Source: Cribrihabitans marinus (GTDB lineage: Bacteria; Pseudomonadota; Alphaproteobacteria; Rhodobacterales; Rhodobacteraceae). From it: a stretch of 64,000 bases of DNA. Each line of letters opens with the position of its first letter. Position 1 is the first letter of the stretch. The stretch covers positions 404,709 to 468,708 of the forward strand of contig NZ_FNYD01000003.1 of the NCBI RefSeq assembly GCF_900109035.1, given 5' to 3'. Shown here one piece after another: positions 33,039 through 42,296 of the stretch. The notes under the pieces were generated by a model. It did not search any database, was not told where the DNA came from, and saw only the letters and a program-made list of their open reading frames with translations. Position numbers and translations under genes: made by a program.

Positions 33039-33131
33039 GCCAATATCCTCCCGCGGCGGGTCTCGACGCGCGATGCAATGCGTCAATCTGTTGAATTGAC
33101 GTTAGGGCAGGATGAGGGGTTTAGGCAACAC

Positions 33132-34109
33132 TCACGTTGCCTGCGCCTGCTCGGCATGGTGACAGGCGACCCGGCCCGTGCCGAAGCTGCGCATCTCCGG
33201 CCGTTCGATCCGGCACAGGTCGGTGGCCAGCGCGCAGCGCGGGTTGAAGGGGCAGCCGGTGGGTGGGTTTATCGGGTCTGGGATCTCGCCCTGCGGCGGA
33301 TCCTCGTCACGGCCGAACCGGTCCAGCGCGGGCGCCGCGTCCAGCAGCATCTGGGTATAGGGATGCGCCGGGGCGTTGAACAGCGCTTCGGGGTCGGCCT
33401 CTTCGACCAGCTGGCCCAGATAGAGCACTCCGATCCGGTCGGCCATGTGCCGCACCACCGTCAGGTCGTGGCTGATGAACAGGTAGGTGAGGCCGAAGTT
33501 TTCCTTGAGGTCCGACATCAGGTTCAGCACTTGTGCCTGCACCGACACGTCCAGCGCCGAGGTCGGCTCGTCGCAGACGATCAGCCGCGGTTCCGAGGCC
33601 AGCGCGCGGGCCACGCAGATCCTCTGTCGCTGCCCGCCCGAGAACTGGTGCGGGAACTTGACCGCGTCCAGCGCCGACAGCCCGACCTGCTCCAGCAGTT
33701 TTTCGGCAAGCCCATCGGTGTCGCCGCCGCGGGCGCGCACCGGTTCCACGATGATGTCGCGCACCCGCCAGCGCGGATTGAGCGAGGCGAAGGGATCCTG
33801 AAAGATCATCTGGATGTTGCTGCGCAGCTCGGCGCGCACCGCCGCATCGGCCTCGGTGGCCAGGTCGATATCCTCGACCCGCACGGTGCCCGAACTGGGG
33901 GGCAGCAGGCCGACCAGGATCTTGCCGATGGTGGACTTGCCCGAGCCGGATTCGCCCACCAGCGCATAGACGGTCTGCGCCTCGATATCGAACGAGACGT
34001 CCGAGACGGCGGTCAGCACCTGTTTCGGGAGCCGCTCCAGCGCCCGGTTCAGCCACGGTTTGGAGACATCGAAGGTGCGGCGGAGGTTGCGGATCTCGAC
34101 CATGCTCAT
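33132..34109 (-). CDS. Peptide ABC transporter ATPase, OppF type
   Basis: A 325-residue ATP-binding subunit of a peptide/nickel-type importer. Walker A GESGSGKSTIGKIL, signature FSGGQRQRICVARALA, Walker B LIVCDEPTSALD and the C-terminal oligopeptide-transporter extension GCPFNPRCALATDLC with its cysteine cluster are present. It overlaps the upstream oppD-like gene by four bases and is the last gene of the operon. The family imports di- and oligopeptides, glutathione, some opines and metals; the cargo here is unknown. Confidence 0.93.
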   Translation of the reverse strand: MSMVEIRNLRRTFDVSKPWLNRALERLPKQVLTAVSDVSFDIEAQTVYALVGESGSGKSTIGKILVGLLPPSSGTVRVEDIDLATEADAAVRAELRSNIQMIFQDPFASLNPRWRVRDIIVEPVRARGGDTDGLAEKLLEQVGLSALDAVKFPHQFSGGQRQRICVARALASEPRLIVCDEPTSALDVSVQAQVLNLMSDLKENFGLTYLFISHDLTVVRHMADRIGVLYLGQLVEEADPEALFNAPAHPYTQMLLDAAPALDRFGRDEDPPQGEIPDPINPPTGCPFNPRCALATDLCRIERPEMRSFGTGRVACHHAEQAQAT

Positions 34110-35068
34110 GCGGGCTCTCCCAGCGGGAACCAGCAGGCGGCGCCGTTCTCGATCTGCGGGCGCGGATCGTGGCGGCAGCGGTCCTGCGCCTGCGGGCAGC
34201 GTGGATTGAAGGCGCAGCCGCTCGGGATCGCGGTCAGCCGCGGCATCGTGCCAGGGATCTGGCGCAGGCGGGCCTGCCCGTGGCTGTTGGCGGGCATCGA
34301 GCCGACCAGACCGTCGGTATAGGGGTGGCGCGGCGTGGTCAGAACCTTCTGCACCGGGCCGATCTCGGCCAATTGCCCGGCATACATCACCGCCACGCGG
34401 TCGGCGGCCTCGGCAATGACGCCCATGTCATGGGTGACCAGGATCACCGAGGTTCCGTGGTCGCGGCACAGCCGCTTGAGCAGGGCGATGATCTGCGCTT
34501 GCACACTGACATCGAGCGCCGTGGTTGGCTCGTCCGCGATCACCAGCGACGGTTCGGCACAGAGCGCCAGCGCGATCACCACCCGTTGCCGCATCCCGCC
34601 GGAGAACTCGTGCGGATAGCTGTCCAGCCGGTCGGCGGCGGCGGGGATGCCCACCTCTTCGAGCGCGGCCAGCGCGCGGCGGCGCGCCTGGCTGTGCGAG
34701 ACGCCCAGATGGGTCTCGATGGTCTCGCTCAGCTGGTCGCCGATCGGCAGCAACGGGTTGAGTGAGGTCAGCGGGTCCTGGAAAACCATGCCGATTTCCT
34801 TGCCGCGGATGCGCCGCATCCGTGAGCGTGGCAGGTTGTCGATGCGCTGGCCCTTCAGCAGGATCTCGCCGCCGGCGATATGCGCGGGCCGGTCCAGCAG
34901 GCCGATCACCGCGTTGCCGGTCATCGACTTGCCGGCCCCGGATTCGCCGACGACACCCAGGATCTCGCCGGGCGCGAGGTCATAGCTGACGTGATCGACC
35001 GGGCGCAGCACGCCGTGACGTGTGGGAATTTCCACGACCAGGTCGCGGACGGACAGAACAGGTTCCAT
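34106..35068 (-). CDS. Peptide ABC transporter ATPase, OppD type
   Basis: A 320-residue ATPase from ATG 35068 (MEPVLSVRDLVVEIPTRHGVLRPVDHVS). It shows Walker A VGESGAGKSMTGNAVIGLL, signature FSGGMRQRVVIALALC, Walker B LVIADEPTTALDV and a C-terminal GCAFNPRCPQAQDRC cluster. It pairs with the OppF-type subunit to drive the heterodimeric permease OppBC. The spacing to the preceding permease gene is five bases, so all are in one transcript. Confidence 0.93.
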   Translation of the reverse strand: MEPVLSVRDLVVEIPTRHGVLRPVDHVSYDLAPGEILGVVGESGAGKSMTGNAVIGLLDRPAHIAGGEILLKGQRIDNLPRSRMRRIRGKEIGMVFQDPLTSLNPLLPIGDQLSETIETHLGVSHSQARRRALAALEEVGIPAAADRLDSYPHEFSGGMRQRVVIALALCAEPSLVIADEPTTALDVSVQAQIIALLKRLCRDHGTSVILVTHDMGVIAEAADRVAVMYAGQLAEIGPVQKVLTTPRHPYTDGLVGSMPANSHGQARLRQIPGTMPRLTAIPSGCAFNPRCPQAQDRCRHDPRPQIENGAACWFPLGEPA

Positions 35069-35073
35069 CGAAG

Positions 35074-36027
35074 TCACCGCAGTTTCGGATTGAGCGCGTC
35101 GCGCAGCCAGTCGCCCAGCAGGTTCACGCTCAGCGCCAGTGCCAGCAGGGTCACGGCCGGGAAGAACAGGATCCACCATTCGCCCGAGAACAGATAGCCT
35201 TGGCCGATGCGGATCAGCGTGCCCAGCGACGGCTGTGTCGGCGGGGCGCCGACGCCCAGGAAGCTGAGCGTCGCCTCGGCGATGATCGCCAGCGCCAGGC
35301 TGATCGTGGCGATGACCAGGACCGGGCTGAGGATGTTGGGCAGGATGTGGCGCATCATGATCGCTGGGCCGCTGCGCCCGATCATCCGCGCGGCCTGCAC
35401 GTATTCGCGGTTCTTCTCGACCAGTGCCGCGCCGCGCACGACGCGGGCGAACTGCACCCAGTCGGACAGGGCGATGGCCACGATCAGCACCCAGATCGCC
35501 ATCTCGTTGCGGTATTCGGGCGGCGTGAACCCCTTGGCGATGCCGAAGATCAGCATCGCCACCAGGATCGCGGGAAAGGTCAACTGCACGTCGGCCACGC
35601 GCATGATGATGGTCTCGACCCAGCCGCCGAGATAGGCCGCGACCAGCCCAAGGATGACGCCCAGCACCATCGCCAGGAACACCGCGGCGGCGCCCACGAA
35701 GAGCGAGATGCGCAGCCCGTAGAGGATGGTCGAGAACACGTCGCGGCCCTGGTCGTCGGTGCCCAGCAGAAACACCTCCTGGGTGAAGGCGTTGGGCTCG
35801 CCCGGCGGGGTGAACCCGTTCATCAGGTTCAGCGTTGCGGGATCGAACGGGTTGTGCGGCGCGATCAGCGGCGCAAACAGGGCCGACAGCACCAGGATCA
35901 GCACCACCACCAGCGCCACGATTGCGACCGGGGAATGGCGGAAGGACCAGACGAAATCGCTCTCCCATACCTCCTTCAGCCGCGAAGGGGTCGCCGGGGC
36001 AGGGGTCTTGCCTGCGGTGTCGGTCAT
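35074..36027 (-). CDS. Peptide ABC transporter permease, OppC type
   Basis: A 317-residue inner-membrane permease from ATG 36027 (MTDTAGKTPAPATPSRLKEVW). It has an N-terminal helix (VAIVALVVVLILVLSALFAPLIAPHNP) preceding the conserved periplasmic LLGTDDQGRDVFSTILYGLR segment that is diagnostic for OppC/DppC, then the cytoplasmic EAA loop (REYVQAARMIGRSGPAIMMRHILPNI). The start overlaps the OppB-type stop by four bases. Confidence 0.93.
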   Translation of the reverse strand: MTDTAGKTPAPATPSRLKEVWESDFVWSFRHSPVAIVALVVVLILVLSALFAPLIAPHNPFDPATLNLMNGFTPPGEPNAFTQEVFLLGTDDQGRDVFSTILYGLRISLFVGAAAVFLAMVLGVILGLVAAYLGGWVETIIMRVADVQLTFPAILVAMLIFGIAKGFTPPEYRNEMAIWVLIVAIALSDWVQFARVVRGAALVEKNREYVQAARMIGRSGPAIMMRHILPNILSPVLVIATISLALAIIAEATLSFLGVGAPPTQPSLGTLIRIGQGYLFSGEWWILFFPAVTLLALALSVNLLGDWLRDALNPKLR

Positions 36028-37001
36028 GCGGTCCTCCCGTCCACGCGCAGGCGCGGGTCGATGGCGTAATAGAGCAGGTCGACGATCAGGTTGATGGTCA
36101 CGAACAGCACCGAGATCAGCATCAGGTAGGCGGCCATCACGGGGATGTCGACGAACTGGACCGCGTTGATGAAGAGCAGCCCGACGCCGGGCCACTGGAA
36201 CACCGTTTCGGTGATGATGGCAAAGGCGATGATCGCGCCCAGCTGCAGGCCGGTGACGGTGATCACGGGCACCAGCGTGTTGCGCAGCGCGTGGCGGAAA
36301 TTGACCGTGCGCTCGCTCAGGCCGCGGGCGCGGGCAAAGCGGATGTAGTCGGCGCGCAGCACCTCGAGCATCTCGGAGCGCACCAGCCGCATGATCAGGG
36401 TCATCTGGTAGAGGCCCAGCGTGATCGATGGCAGGATCAGCGCCTTGATGCCCGAGGTCGTGAGGAACCCGGTCGACCAGTTGCCGACCATGACCGTGTC
36501 GCCGCGGCCGAAACTTGGCAGCCAGTCCAGTTCGACCGAGAACACATAGATCAACAGGATGCCGATCAGGAAGGTGGGCAGCGACACGCCGATCAGGCTG
36601 AGGGTCATGATGACGTTTGCCGCCACGCCTTGTCGTCGGATCGCGGTGAAGACGCCCAGCGCGATACCGAGGCTGATCGCGAACAGGCCCGAGACGAAGG
36701 CCAGCTCTAGCGTGGCGGGCGCGCGCTCGGCGATGATGGTGGCGACCGGCCGACCCTGCCGGTAGGAAACCCCGAAATTGCCTTGAACCGCGCCCTGCAG
36801 GAACTTGAAATACTGGACCGGGAACGGCTGATCCAGTCCCAGGTCGGTGCGCAGCCGCTCGATATCGGCCTGTGTACGCTCCTGGCCCAGCATGTTGTCC
36901 ACCGGATCGCCCACGAATCGGAACATCGAAAACGCCACCAGCCCCACGACAAGCAGGACGATGACGGACTGGAACATTCGTCTGATGATATAGGCGAGCA
37001 T
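36024..37001 (-). CDS. Peptide ABC transporter permease, OppB type
   Basis: A 325-residue permease from ATG 37001 (MLAYIIRRMFQSVIVLLVVGLVAFSMF), with GGAG upstream; an earlier in-frame start at 37052 is less likely. The family signature GDPV..ML following the first helix, QYFKFLQGAVQGNFGVSYRQGRPV, and the EAA loop LRADYIRFARARGLSERTVNFRHALRNTLVPV are present. It starts the oppBCDF block, which is separated by 66 bases from the amino-acid ABC genes upstream on the same strand. Confidence 0.93.
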   Translation of the reverse strand: MLAYIIRRMFQSVIVLLVVGLVAFSMFRFVGDPVDNMLGQERTQADIERLRTDLGLDQPFPVQYFKFLQGAVQGNFGVSYRQGRPVATIIAERAPATLELAFVSGLFAISLGIALGVFTAIRRQGVAANVIMTLSLIGVSLPTFLIGILLIYVFSVELDWLPSFGRGDTVMVGNWSTGFLTTSGIKALILPSITLGLYQMTLIMRLVRSEMLEVLRADYIRFARARGLSERTVNFRHALRNTLVPVITVTGLQLGAIIAFAIITETVFQWPGVGLLFINAVQFVDIPVMAAYLMLISVLFVTINLIVDLLYYAIDPRLRVDGRTA

Positions 37002-37067
37002 GGCGTCTCCGCTGTGATCCTCTGTCTTCGCAGCCCGACCCGGCGAGGTCAAGCAACCGCGTCGCGC

Positions 37068-37796
37068 CTAGAGGACGGCCCGCAGGAACGCGGCGGTGCG
37101 CGCATGTTCTGGCCGTTCGAACAATTGCGCGGGCGGGCCTTGTTCCAGGATGTGACCGTCGGAAAGAAAACACACCTTGTCAGCAACTTCGCGGGCAAAG
37201 CTCATCTCGTGCGTGGCCATCACCATCGTCATGCCCTCGGATTTGAGCTGCCGCAGCACGTCCAGCACCTCGCCCACCAGCTCGGGATCCAGCGCCGAGG
37301 TAATCTCGTCGAACAGCATGATCTCGGGCCGCATCGCCAGCGCGCGGATGATCGCCACTCGCTGCTGCTGGCCGCCCGACAGCTGATCGGGATAGTGGCC
37401 CATCCGGTCGTCCAGGCCGAAGCGCGCGAAGAGCGCGGCGATCTCGGGGCGCAGCGCCTCGCGGCCTTGCCGCTTGATCCGGCGCGGCGCCAGCATGACG
37501 TTCTCTTCGGCGGTCATGTGGGGAAACAGGTTGAAGCTCTGGAACACCAGCCCGATCCGCTGGCGGACCGGTTGCGGGTCCAGTTCGGGGGCCGAGATGT
37601 CCTGGCCGTCCAGCCGGATCTCGCCATCGTCGATGGGATCCAGCAGGTTGATGCAGCGCAGCAGGGTGGACTTGCCCGAGCCCGAGGCGCCGATCAGGCA
37701 CACCATGTCGCCGTTATCGACGCTCAGGTCCAGCCCGCGCAACACATCGGCCCCGCGAAACCGCTTCTGAACCCCCCGAAGCTCCAGCTTGGCCAT
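37068..37796 (-). CDS. Polar amino acid ABC transporter ATPase
   Basis: A 242-residue ATPase of the HisP/GlnQ type from ATG 37796. Walker A IGASGSGKSTLLRCINLL, Q-loop VFQSFNLFPHMT, signature LSGGQQQRVAIIRALAM, Walker B IMLFDEITSALDPELV and the H-loop MATHEMSFAREVAD match the family closely, with the Asp-Glu-Ile-Thr reading typical of it. It shares one base with the permease stop (TGATG). It works with the permease and binding protein immediately upstream. Confidence 0.95.
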   Translation of the reverse strand: MAKLELRGVQKRFRGADVLRGLDLSVDNGDMVCLIGASGSGKSTLLRCINLLDPIDDGEIRLDGQDISAPELDPQPVRQRIGLVFQSFNLFPHMTAEENVMLAPRRIKRQGREALRPEIAALFARFGLDDRMGHYPDQLSGGQQQRVAIIRALAMRPEIMLFDEITSALDPELVGEVLDVLRQLKSEGMTMVMATHEMSFAREVADKVCFLSDGHILEQGPPAQLFERPEHARTAAFLRAVL

Positions 37797-38632
37797 CAGC
37801 TGCGCGCCCTGTTCTGTTTCGCGATCAGGTAATCGGCATAGCGGGTGGCCGGAATGGTGACGCAGAGAAAGATAATGGCCGCAACGACATAGGGCGTGAA
37901 GTTCGCCAGAAGGGACTTGTAGACCCCGGCCTGGCGCAGCACCTCGACCGGGCCGATGAACGACAGAAGCGCCACGTCCTTCTGCAGCGCGATCAGCATG
38001 TTCATGTTGGCCGGCACAACCCGCCGGATCGCCTGCGGCAGCACCACGAACCGCATCATGTCGGCCCGGCTGAGCCCCAGAGACAGGGCGGCGGCGCGCT
38101 GGCTGGCATGCACGGATTCGATGCCCGAGCGGTAGATCTCGGCGACATAGGCCGAATAGGTCAGGATCAGCGCCAGCGACCCCCAGATATAGGGCGAGTT
38201 CCATGGCCGCTGCAGGCCCAGCCCGGGGATGCCGAAGCCGATCAGGTAGACGATCAGGATGACCGGGATGCCCCGGAAGATGTCGGTGTAGATCACCGCG
38301 AAGAGGCGCAGCGGGTAGAGCGCCGGGCTGCGCACGTCACGCGCCAGGGCAATCACCAGCGCCCAGATCGCGATGATCGGCGCGCACCAGGCGAAAATCG
38401 CGACATCCAGCAGGAACGCCTGCAGGAGGCCCGGAAAGGTGCGGGCAAAGATCTCGGCGTTGAAGAAGCTCTTCTTGACGGCCTCCCAGCCCGGCGCCAG
38501 CGGGATCAGCACCACCAGCGCCAGCAGCACCGCCACGGTCGAGCCCAGCGCGATCGCGCTGCCGCGGCGGCGGGCGCGGGCCTCGTATCGTTCGCGCCGG
38601 GTGGGGCCCGGCGCGCCGTGGGTCGCGGTCAT
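37796..38632 (-). CDS. Polar amino acid ABC transporter permease
   Basis: A 278-residue HisMQ-type permease. A basic N terminus (TRRERYEARARRRG) precedes a first helix (IALGSTVAVLLALVVLIPLAPGW); the core carries TDIFRGIPVILIVYLIGFGIPGL, YSAYVAEIYRSGIESVHASQRAAALSLGLS and the VVLPQAIRRVVPANMNMLIALQKDVAL region that contacts the ATPase. Only one permease gene is present, so the transporter would use a homodimer. Starts seven bases after the binding-protein stop. Confidence 0.93.
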   Translation of the reverse strand: MTATHGAPGPTRRERYEARARRRGSAIALGSTVAVLLALVVLIPLAPGWEAVKKSFFNAEIFARTFPGLLQAFLLDVAIFAWCAPIIAIWALVIALARDVRSPALYPLRLFAVIYTDIFRGIPVILIVYLIGFGIPGLGLQRPWNSPYIWGSLALILTYSAYVAEIYRSGIESVHASQRAAALSLGLSRADMMRFVVLPQAIRRVVPANMNMLIALQKDVALLSFIGPVEVLRQAGVYKSLLANFTPYVVAAIIFLCVTIPATRYADYLIAKQNRARS

Positions 38633-38639
38633 GAACGGC

Positions 38640-39455
38640 CTATTCGATGACCGGAACGCCGGTGGTTTCCGACAGCCACTTGGCCTCGATCTGCGCGAGC
38701 GTACCGTCCTGCGCCATCTCGTCCAGCGCCGCGTTCACACAGTCGCGCAGCGGGTTGCCTTCCTCCATCAGCATACCGAACCGGTCGGGGTTCTCGGTCC
38801 GGTCGGCGGGGAACTGGCCAAGGACCACACCATCCTCCAGCACCACGGCGGACAGGTAGAGCGCTGTGGGCAGGTCGAAGATGGCGGCGTCGATCTGGTT
38901 CGACTTCATCGCCTCGATCACGTCGGGGTTGTCGTTGTAGAGCAGCGGATCGTCCTCGGGATCGACAAGGCCGGTCAGCATCGGCACGGCGGTGGTGGTG
39001 GCCACGGCGCCCCATTTGAGGGCCTTGAGCGACTCCAGCGTCGGTTCGGCGCCGTTCTCGACCACCGGCTGGCGCACCAGAACGGCCATCGCGGCGGAAT
39101 AGTAGGGCGAGGAGAAATCCACGACCTTCTCGCGATCCTCGGTGATCGAGAACTGCTGCAGGTTGACGTCGAAATTCTTGGCGCCGGGCTGGATCGATTC
39201 ATCGAAGCTGGTGCGGGTCCAGGTCACGTTTTCGGCCTCGAACCCCATGCGTTCGGCCATCGCATAGGCCACGGCGGCCTCGAACCCTTCGCCGCTTTCG
39301 GGCGCGTCATCCATGACCCAGGGGTAGTAGGCGGGATTGCCGGTGGCGATGGTCAGCGTGCCGTCGGTGATGGTCTTGCCGGCGGCGCAGTCTTTGGCGG
39401 CCAGGGCCGGGCCGGCGGCGAGGGTCAGCGCGGCACTCAACGTCATCAGGCGCAT
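38640..39455 (-). CDS. Amino acid ABC transporter periplasmic binding protein
   Basis: A 271-residue periplasmic protein of the SBP_bac_3 family from ATG 39455, with AGGAG upstream. A Sec signal peptide (MRLMTLSAALTLAAGPALAA) ends near Ala20. The mature part has the ligand-binding pattern TLTIATGNPAYYPWVMD, GFEAAVAYAMAERMGF, FDVNLQQFSITEDREKVVDFSSPY and GQFP..NPDRFGMLMEEGNPL. The usual arginine-containing motif before the second lobe is replaced by different residues, so the ligand class is unclear; small polar amino acids are the default. Confidence 0.9.
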   Translation of the reverse strand: MRLMTLSAALTLAAGPALAAKDCAAGKTITDGTLTIATGNPAYYPWVMDDAPESGEGFEAAVAYAMAERMGFEAENVTWTRTSFDESIQPGAKNFDVNLQQFSITEDREKVVDFSSPYYSAAMAVLVRQPVVENGAEPTLESLKALKWGAVATTTAVPMLTGLVDPEDDPLLYNDNPDVIEAMKSNQIDAAIFDLPTALYLSAVVLEDGVVLGQFPADRTENPDRFGMLMEEGNPLRDCVNAALDEMAQDGTLAQIEAKWLSETTGVPVIE

Positions 39456-39485
39456 GTCGGGATCTCCTGTGCGGATCAACGGTTT

Positions 39486-39511
39486 GCCCCGGCCCGCAAC
39501 CGGGCCGGGGC
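39486..39511. terminator. Strong intergenic stem-loop after the peptide-binding protein gene
   Basis: GCCCCGGCCCG (39486-39496) and CGGGCCGGGGC (39501-39511) form an 11-base perfect GC stem with a four-base loop, nine bases past the peptide-binding protein stop on the minus strand. No T-run follows. Such hairpins after binding-protein genes usually stabilise the upstream message or partly stop transcription, giving more binding protein than permease. Confidence 0.55.
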
Positions 39512-39519
39512 CGCGCGTC

Positions 39520-41100
39520 CTACTTGAACGCGATATACTTGAACTTGGGCGAATCCTCGGGATCGACGATCGAGTCGATGCCGGATTTCATGCCCCAGTT
39601 CAGCACCTGGTGGTGGATCGGGATATAGAGCTGTTCCTCCTGCACCACCTGCCAGATCTCGTTGATCATCTCGTTGCGCTTGGGCAGGTCGGTCTCGCTG
39701 GCCAGGCCCTGGATCTTGGCATCCAGCTCCGGGTTCGAATAGCCGGTGCCGTTCCACGAGCCGTACTTGTCGCCGCGTGTATGGACCAGGAAGTTGAAGA
39801 TGTATTCCGAATCATAGGTCGGAACGCCCCAGCCCAGCATATAGAAATCGGTCTCGCCGTTGCTGATCAGCGGGAAGTGCTGCGCCTTGGGCTTGGCGTC
39901 GAGGTTCACCGTGACGCCGATCTGCGCCAGCATCCCGACCGCGGCCTGACAGATCGCCTCGTCGTTGACATAGCGGTCATTGGGACAGTCGAGCTGGATC
40001 GAGAAGCCGTCGGCATATCCCGCTTCCTCCATCAGCGCCTTGGCGGCGGCGATGTCGGTCTTGGACGCGCTGTCCATCTCCTGGTTCCAGCCGTTGACGA
40101 AGGGCGGGGCGATCATGCCGGCCGGCTGGCTCTGGCCGCGCATCACCACCTGCTTGATGGCGTCGCGGTTGATCGCCATCGACATGGCCTGGCGCACGCG
40201 GACATCTGCCAGCGGGTTCTTGCCGTCGACGTTGTCGTTGTCCAGATCCTCGGCACCCATGTTCATGCCGAAAAAGATCACCCGGTTCTGCGGCGCGGTG
40301 CGCACGTCCAGCCCGTCGGCCTGGGCCACGCGCTGAAGGTCCTGCACCGGCACGTCCTGGATGAAGTCGACCTCGCCCGACAGCAGCGCGGCCACGCGGG
40401 TGGCGGCGTTCTGGATCGGGGTATAGATGATCTCGGTCACCTCCATCGGGAACTCGTCCATGCCCCAGTAATTCTCGTTCAGGGCCAGAACGGTTTTCAC
40501 GTCGGGCTCGCGACTGACCAGCTTGTAGGGGCCGGTGCCGTTGGCGTTCTTGGCCGCGAAGGTGTCCTCGCCGCCTTCGTAATCCTGCACTTCGACCGCG
40601 CCGTTCGCCTCGGTCCAGTCCTTGTCCATGATGAACAGGTTGGTCAGGTTGTTGGCCATGATCGGGTTCGGCCCGTCGGTCACGATCTCGACGGTATACT
40701 GATCCGGGGCACGCACTTCCTTGACCGAGGAGAGCAGCTCCTTCATGTCCGAATCCTCGGTCATCGCGCGGTTGATCGAGAACACCACGTCCTCGCTGTC
40801 GAAGGCCGCGCCGTCATGGAAGGTGACGCCTTCGCGCAGCTTGAACACCCAGACGTTGGGATCCTCTTCCGAGGGCGACCACTCGGTCGCCAGCGCCGGC
40901 ACCATCGAGCCGGTCATGTCGCGGATGATCAGCGGTTCCATGATCTGATGCGCCAGCGCGTGGGTCGGCCCCTCGTTCTGGGCATGCGGGTCCAGCGTCA
41001 GCGAGTCGCCGGCGCGCGCCCAGCGCAGCGTTTCGGCCGAGGCCGCCGAGGCGACCAGAGCGGTGGCGCTGACGGCCAGAAGCAGATGTTTCATTGTCAT
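39520..41100 (-). CDS. Peptide ABC transporter periplasmic binding protein
   Basis: A 526-residue SBP_bac_5-type binding protein from ATG 41100, with GGGAG upstream. The signal peptide is MTMKHLLLAVSATALVASAASA. The mature start ETLRWARAGDSLTLDPHAQNEG, the EPLI..D..G.MVPALATEWSPS block and NGTGPYKLVSREP are family hallmarks. Its natural partners are the oppBCDF-type genes at 33132-37001, but a complete amino-acid transporter lies between them. A GC-rich hairpin follows its stop. Ligand unknown. Confidence 0.93.
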   Translation of the reverse strand: MTMKHLLLAVSATALVASAASAETLRWARAGDSLTLDPHAQNEGPTHALAHQIMEPLIIRDMTGSMVPALATEWSPSEEDPNVWVFKLREGVTFHDGAAFDSEDVVFSINRAMTEDSDMKELLSSVKEVRAPDQYTVEIVTDGPNPIMANNLTNLFIMDKDWTEANGAVEVQDYEGGEDTFAAKNANGTGPYKLVSREPDVKTVLALNENYWGMDEFPMEVTEIIYTPIQNAATRVAALLSGEVDFIQDVPVQDLQRVAQADGLDVRTAPQNRVIFFGMNMGAEDLDNDNVDGKNPLADVRVRQAMSMAINRDAIKQVVMRGQSQPAGMIAPPFVNGWNQEMDSASKTDIAAAKALMEEAGYADGFSIQLDCPNDRYVNDEAICQAAVGMLAQIGVTVNLDAKPKAQHFPLISNGETDFYMLGWGVPTYDSEYIFNFLVHTRGDKYGSWNGTGYSNPELDAKIQGLASETDLPKRNEMINEIWQVVQEEQLYIPIHHQVLNWGMKSGIDSIVDPEDSPKFKYIAFK

Positions 41101-41231
41101 GATAGTCTCCCTGTTGTCTTGTGGTATCCGCGCCGTCCGGGCGCGGGACCGGTTCGCCCGGCCTTCCTGGCCGGTATCTTTGTTATCCCGGGCCGGCAAT
41201 GCAAGGCCCCGTGCACGGGTTTTCCCCTGCG

Positions 41232-42296
41232 TCAGCCCTCGTCGTCCTCGCCGTAGCCGGTCATTTCGAGATATCCTTTGCCCGAATGGCTTCCGCTGAT
41301 GCGCACCGGTCCCTCCCAGTAGAGAAAGCTGGTCTCCATCCAGGCATCGGGATTCATCGCCTCGATCCGCAGGTCGAGATCGCGTTCGGGCAGGACCAGC
41401 GACCAGGTTGTCGGGATCCTCCGGTTCGGTGGTCCGGTCCGCTCCAACGGCTGAAGCCGGATCGCGCCGTCGGGCAGGGCGGTGGCGCGGCCATTGGCCT
41501 CGATCCAGGTGCCCGAGGTGAAATCGCCGCGCCCGCCGCGCAGTCGGAACGCCATCAGCCTTGTGCCGTCCTCGAATCCCAGAGAGAACCAATCCCATCC
41601 TGTCTGGTCCGGGCTGAGCGGCTGGCTGGACCATTCCCGGTCCAGCCAGGCCGTGCCGGTCACTTGGGTCTCGCCATCCGGCAGCGACAGGGTGCCCGTC
41701 ACCGCATAGGCGGGTTGCGAATAATAGTGGCTGGCCTGTCCGTCGGCGGACTTGACCGAATGGCCGTCGCGCCCATGCAGGACCAGCGGCCCTTGCGCCT
41801 GCAGTGACAGGTCATAGGCGAAGTCATCGCTTGCAGCACGCAGGCGCAGCGTGTCGAAATCCTGCCCCCGCATGCGCCAGTCGTCGATCCAGGCGTCGAA
41901 CGGTTGCGCGGTCACCCCGGCCTGTCCGATCCCGCCGCGGGCGAGGCGTTCGGCAGAATAATGCGCCTCGGTCGTTGTCGCCGCGGCATGGCCCATCCAG
42001 ATCTGCGGGCTGGCCCAGCCCTCGGCCTCGCCGGGTTTCAGGGCGGATCGGAACAGCGTCCACTGGATACCGTAGTCGCTGCCGTCGGGGCCGGTGAGGT
42101 TGGCGGTGACATACCACCATTCGATCCGGAACGCGGGATGCGGGCCGTGATCCTCGGGGAAGCGCAGGCGATAGTCCGGATCGGGCAGGGCGAATCCTTC
42201 GGCCTCGGTACCCAGCCCGGCAAAGCCCTGCGGCAGCGCGGCCGAGGGCAGCATCAGCATGAGCGCAAACAGGCAGGCGCAGAATCTATCGTTCAT
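41232..42296 (-). CDS. CrtC/AttH-like lipocalin-family secreted protein
   Basis: A 354-residue protein from ATG 42296 with a signal peptide (CACLFALMLMLPSAALPQG). The mature part begins DPDYRLRFPEDHGPHPAFRIEWWYVTANLTGPDG, the hallmark of the lipocalin-like fold shared by carotenoid 1,2-hydratase (CrtC) and AttH; SQPLSPDQTGWDWFSLGFEDGTRLMAFRLR is the second typical block. Its start overlaps the end of an FtsX-type permease gene by 11 bases, and a LolD-type ATPase gene precedes that. AttH-like proteins are commonly linked to this transporter type (attEFGH in Agrobacterium). It probably binds or handles an apolar envelope molecule; carotenoid hydratase activity is not implied. Confidence 0.85.
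   Translation of the reverse strand: MNDRFCACLFALMLMLPSAALPQGFAGLGTEAEGFALPDPDYRLRFPEDHGPHPAFRIEWWYVTANLTGPDGSDYGIQWTLFRSALKPGEAEGWASPQIWMGHAAATTTEAHYSAERLARGGIGQAGVTAQPFDAWIDDWRMRGQDFDTLRLRAASDDFAYDLSLQAQGPLVLHGRDGHSVKSADGQASHYYSQPAYAVTGTLSLPDGETQVTGTAWLDREWSSQPLSPDQTGWDWFSLGFEDGTRLMAFRLRGGRGDFTSGTWIEANGRATALPDGAIRLQPLERTGPPNRRIPTTWSLVLPERDLDLRIEAMNPDAWMETSFLYWEGPVRISGSHSGKGYLEMTGYGEDDEG

Noticed and set aside
29931..34322. A very long open frame on the plus strand (over 1400 codons) opposite the giant repeat gene
   Set aside because: It reads as arginine/leucine/glycine-rich sequence with no domain and spans the ends of two real genes. It results from high GC at third positions opposite a long coding gene; the minus-strand frames carry the recognised motifs.
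41208..41219. CCCGTGCACGGG followed by TTTT as terminator between the lipocalin and peptide-binding-protein genes
   Set aside because: The T-run is on the plus strand while both neighbouring genes run on the minus strand, so it would not end their transcripts.
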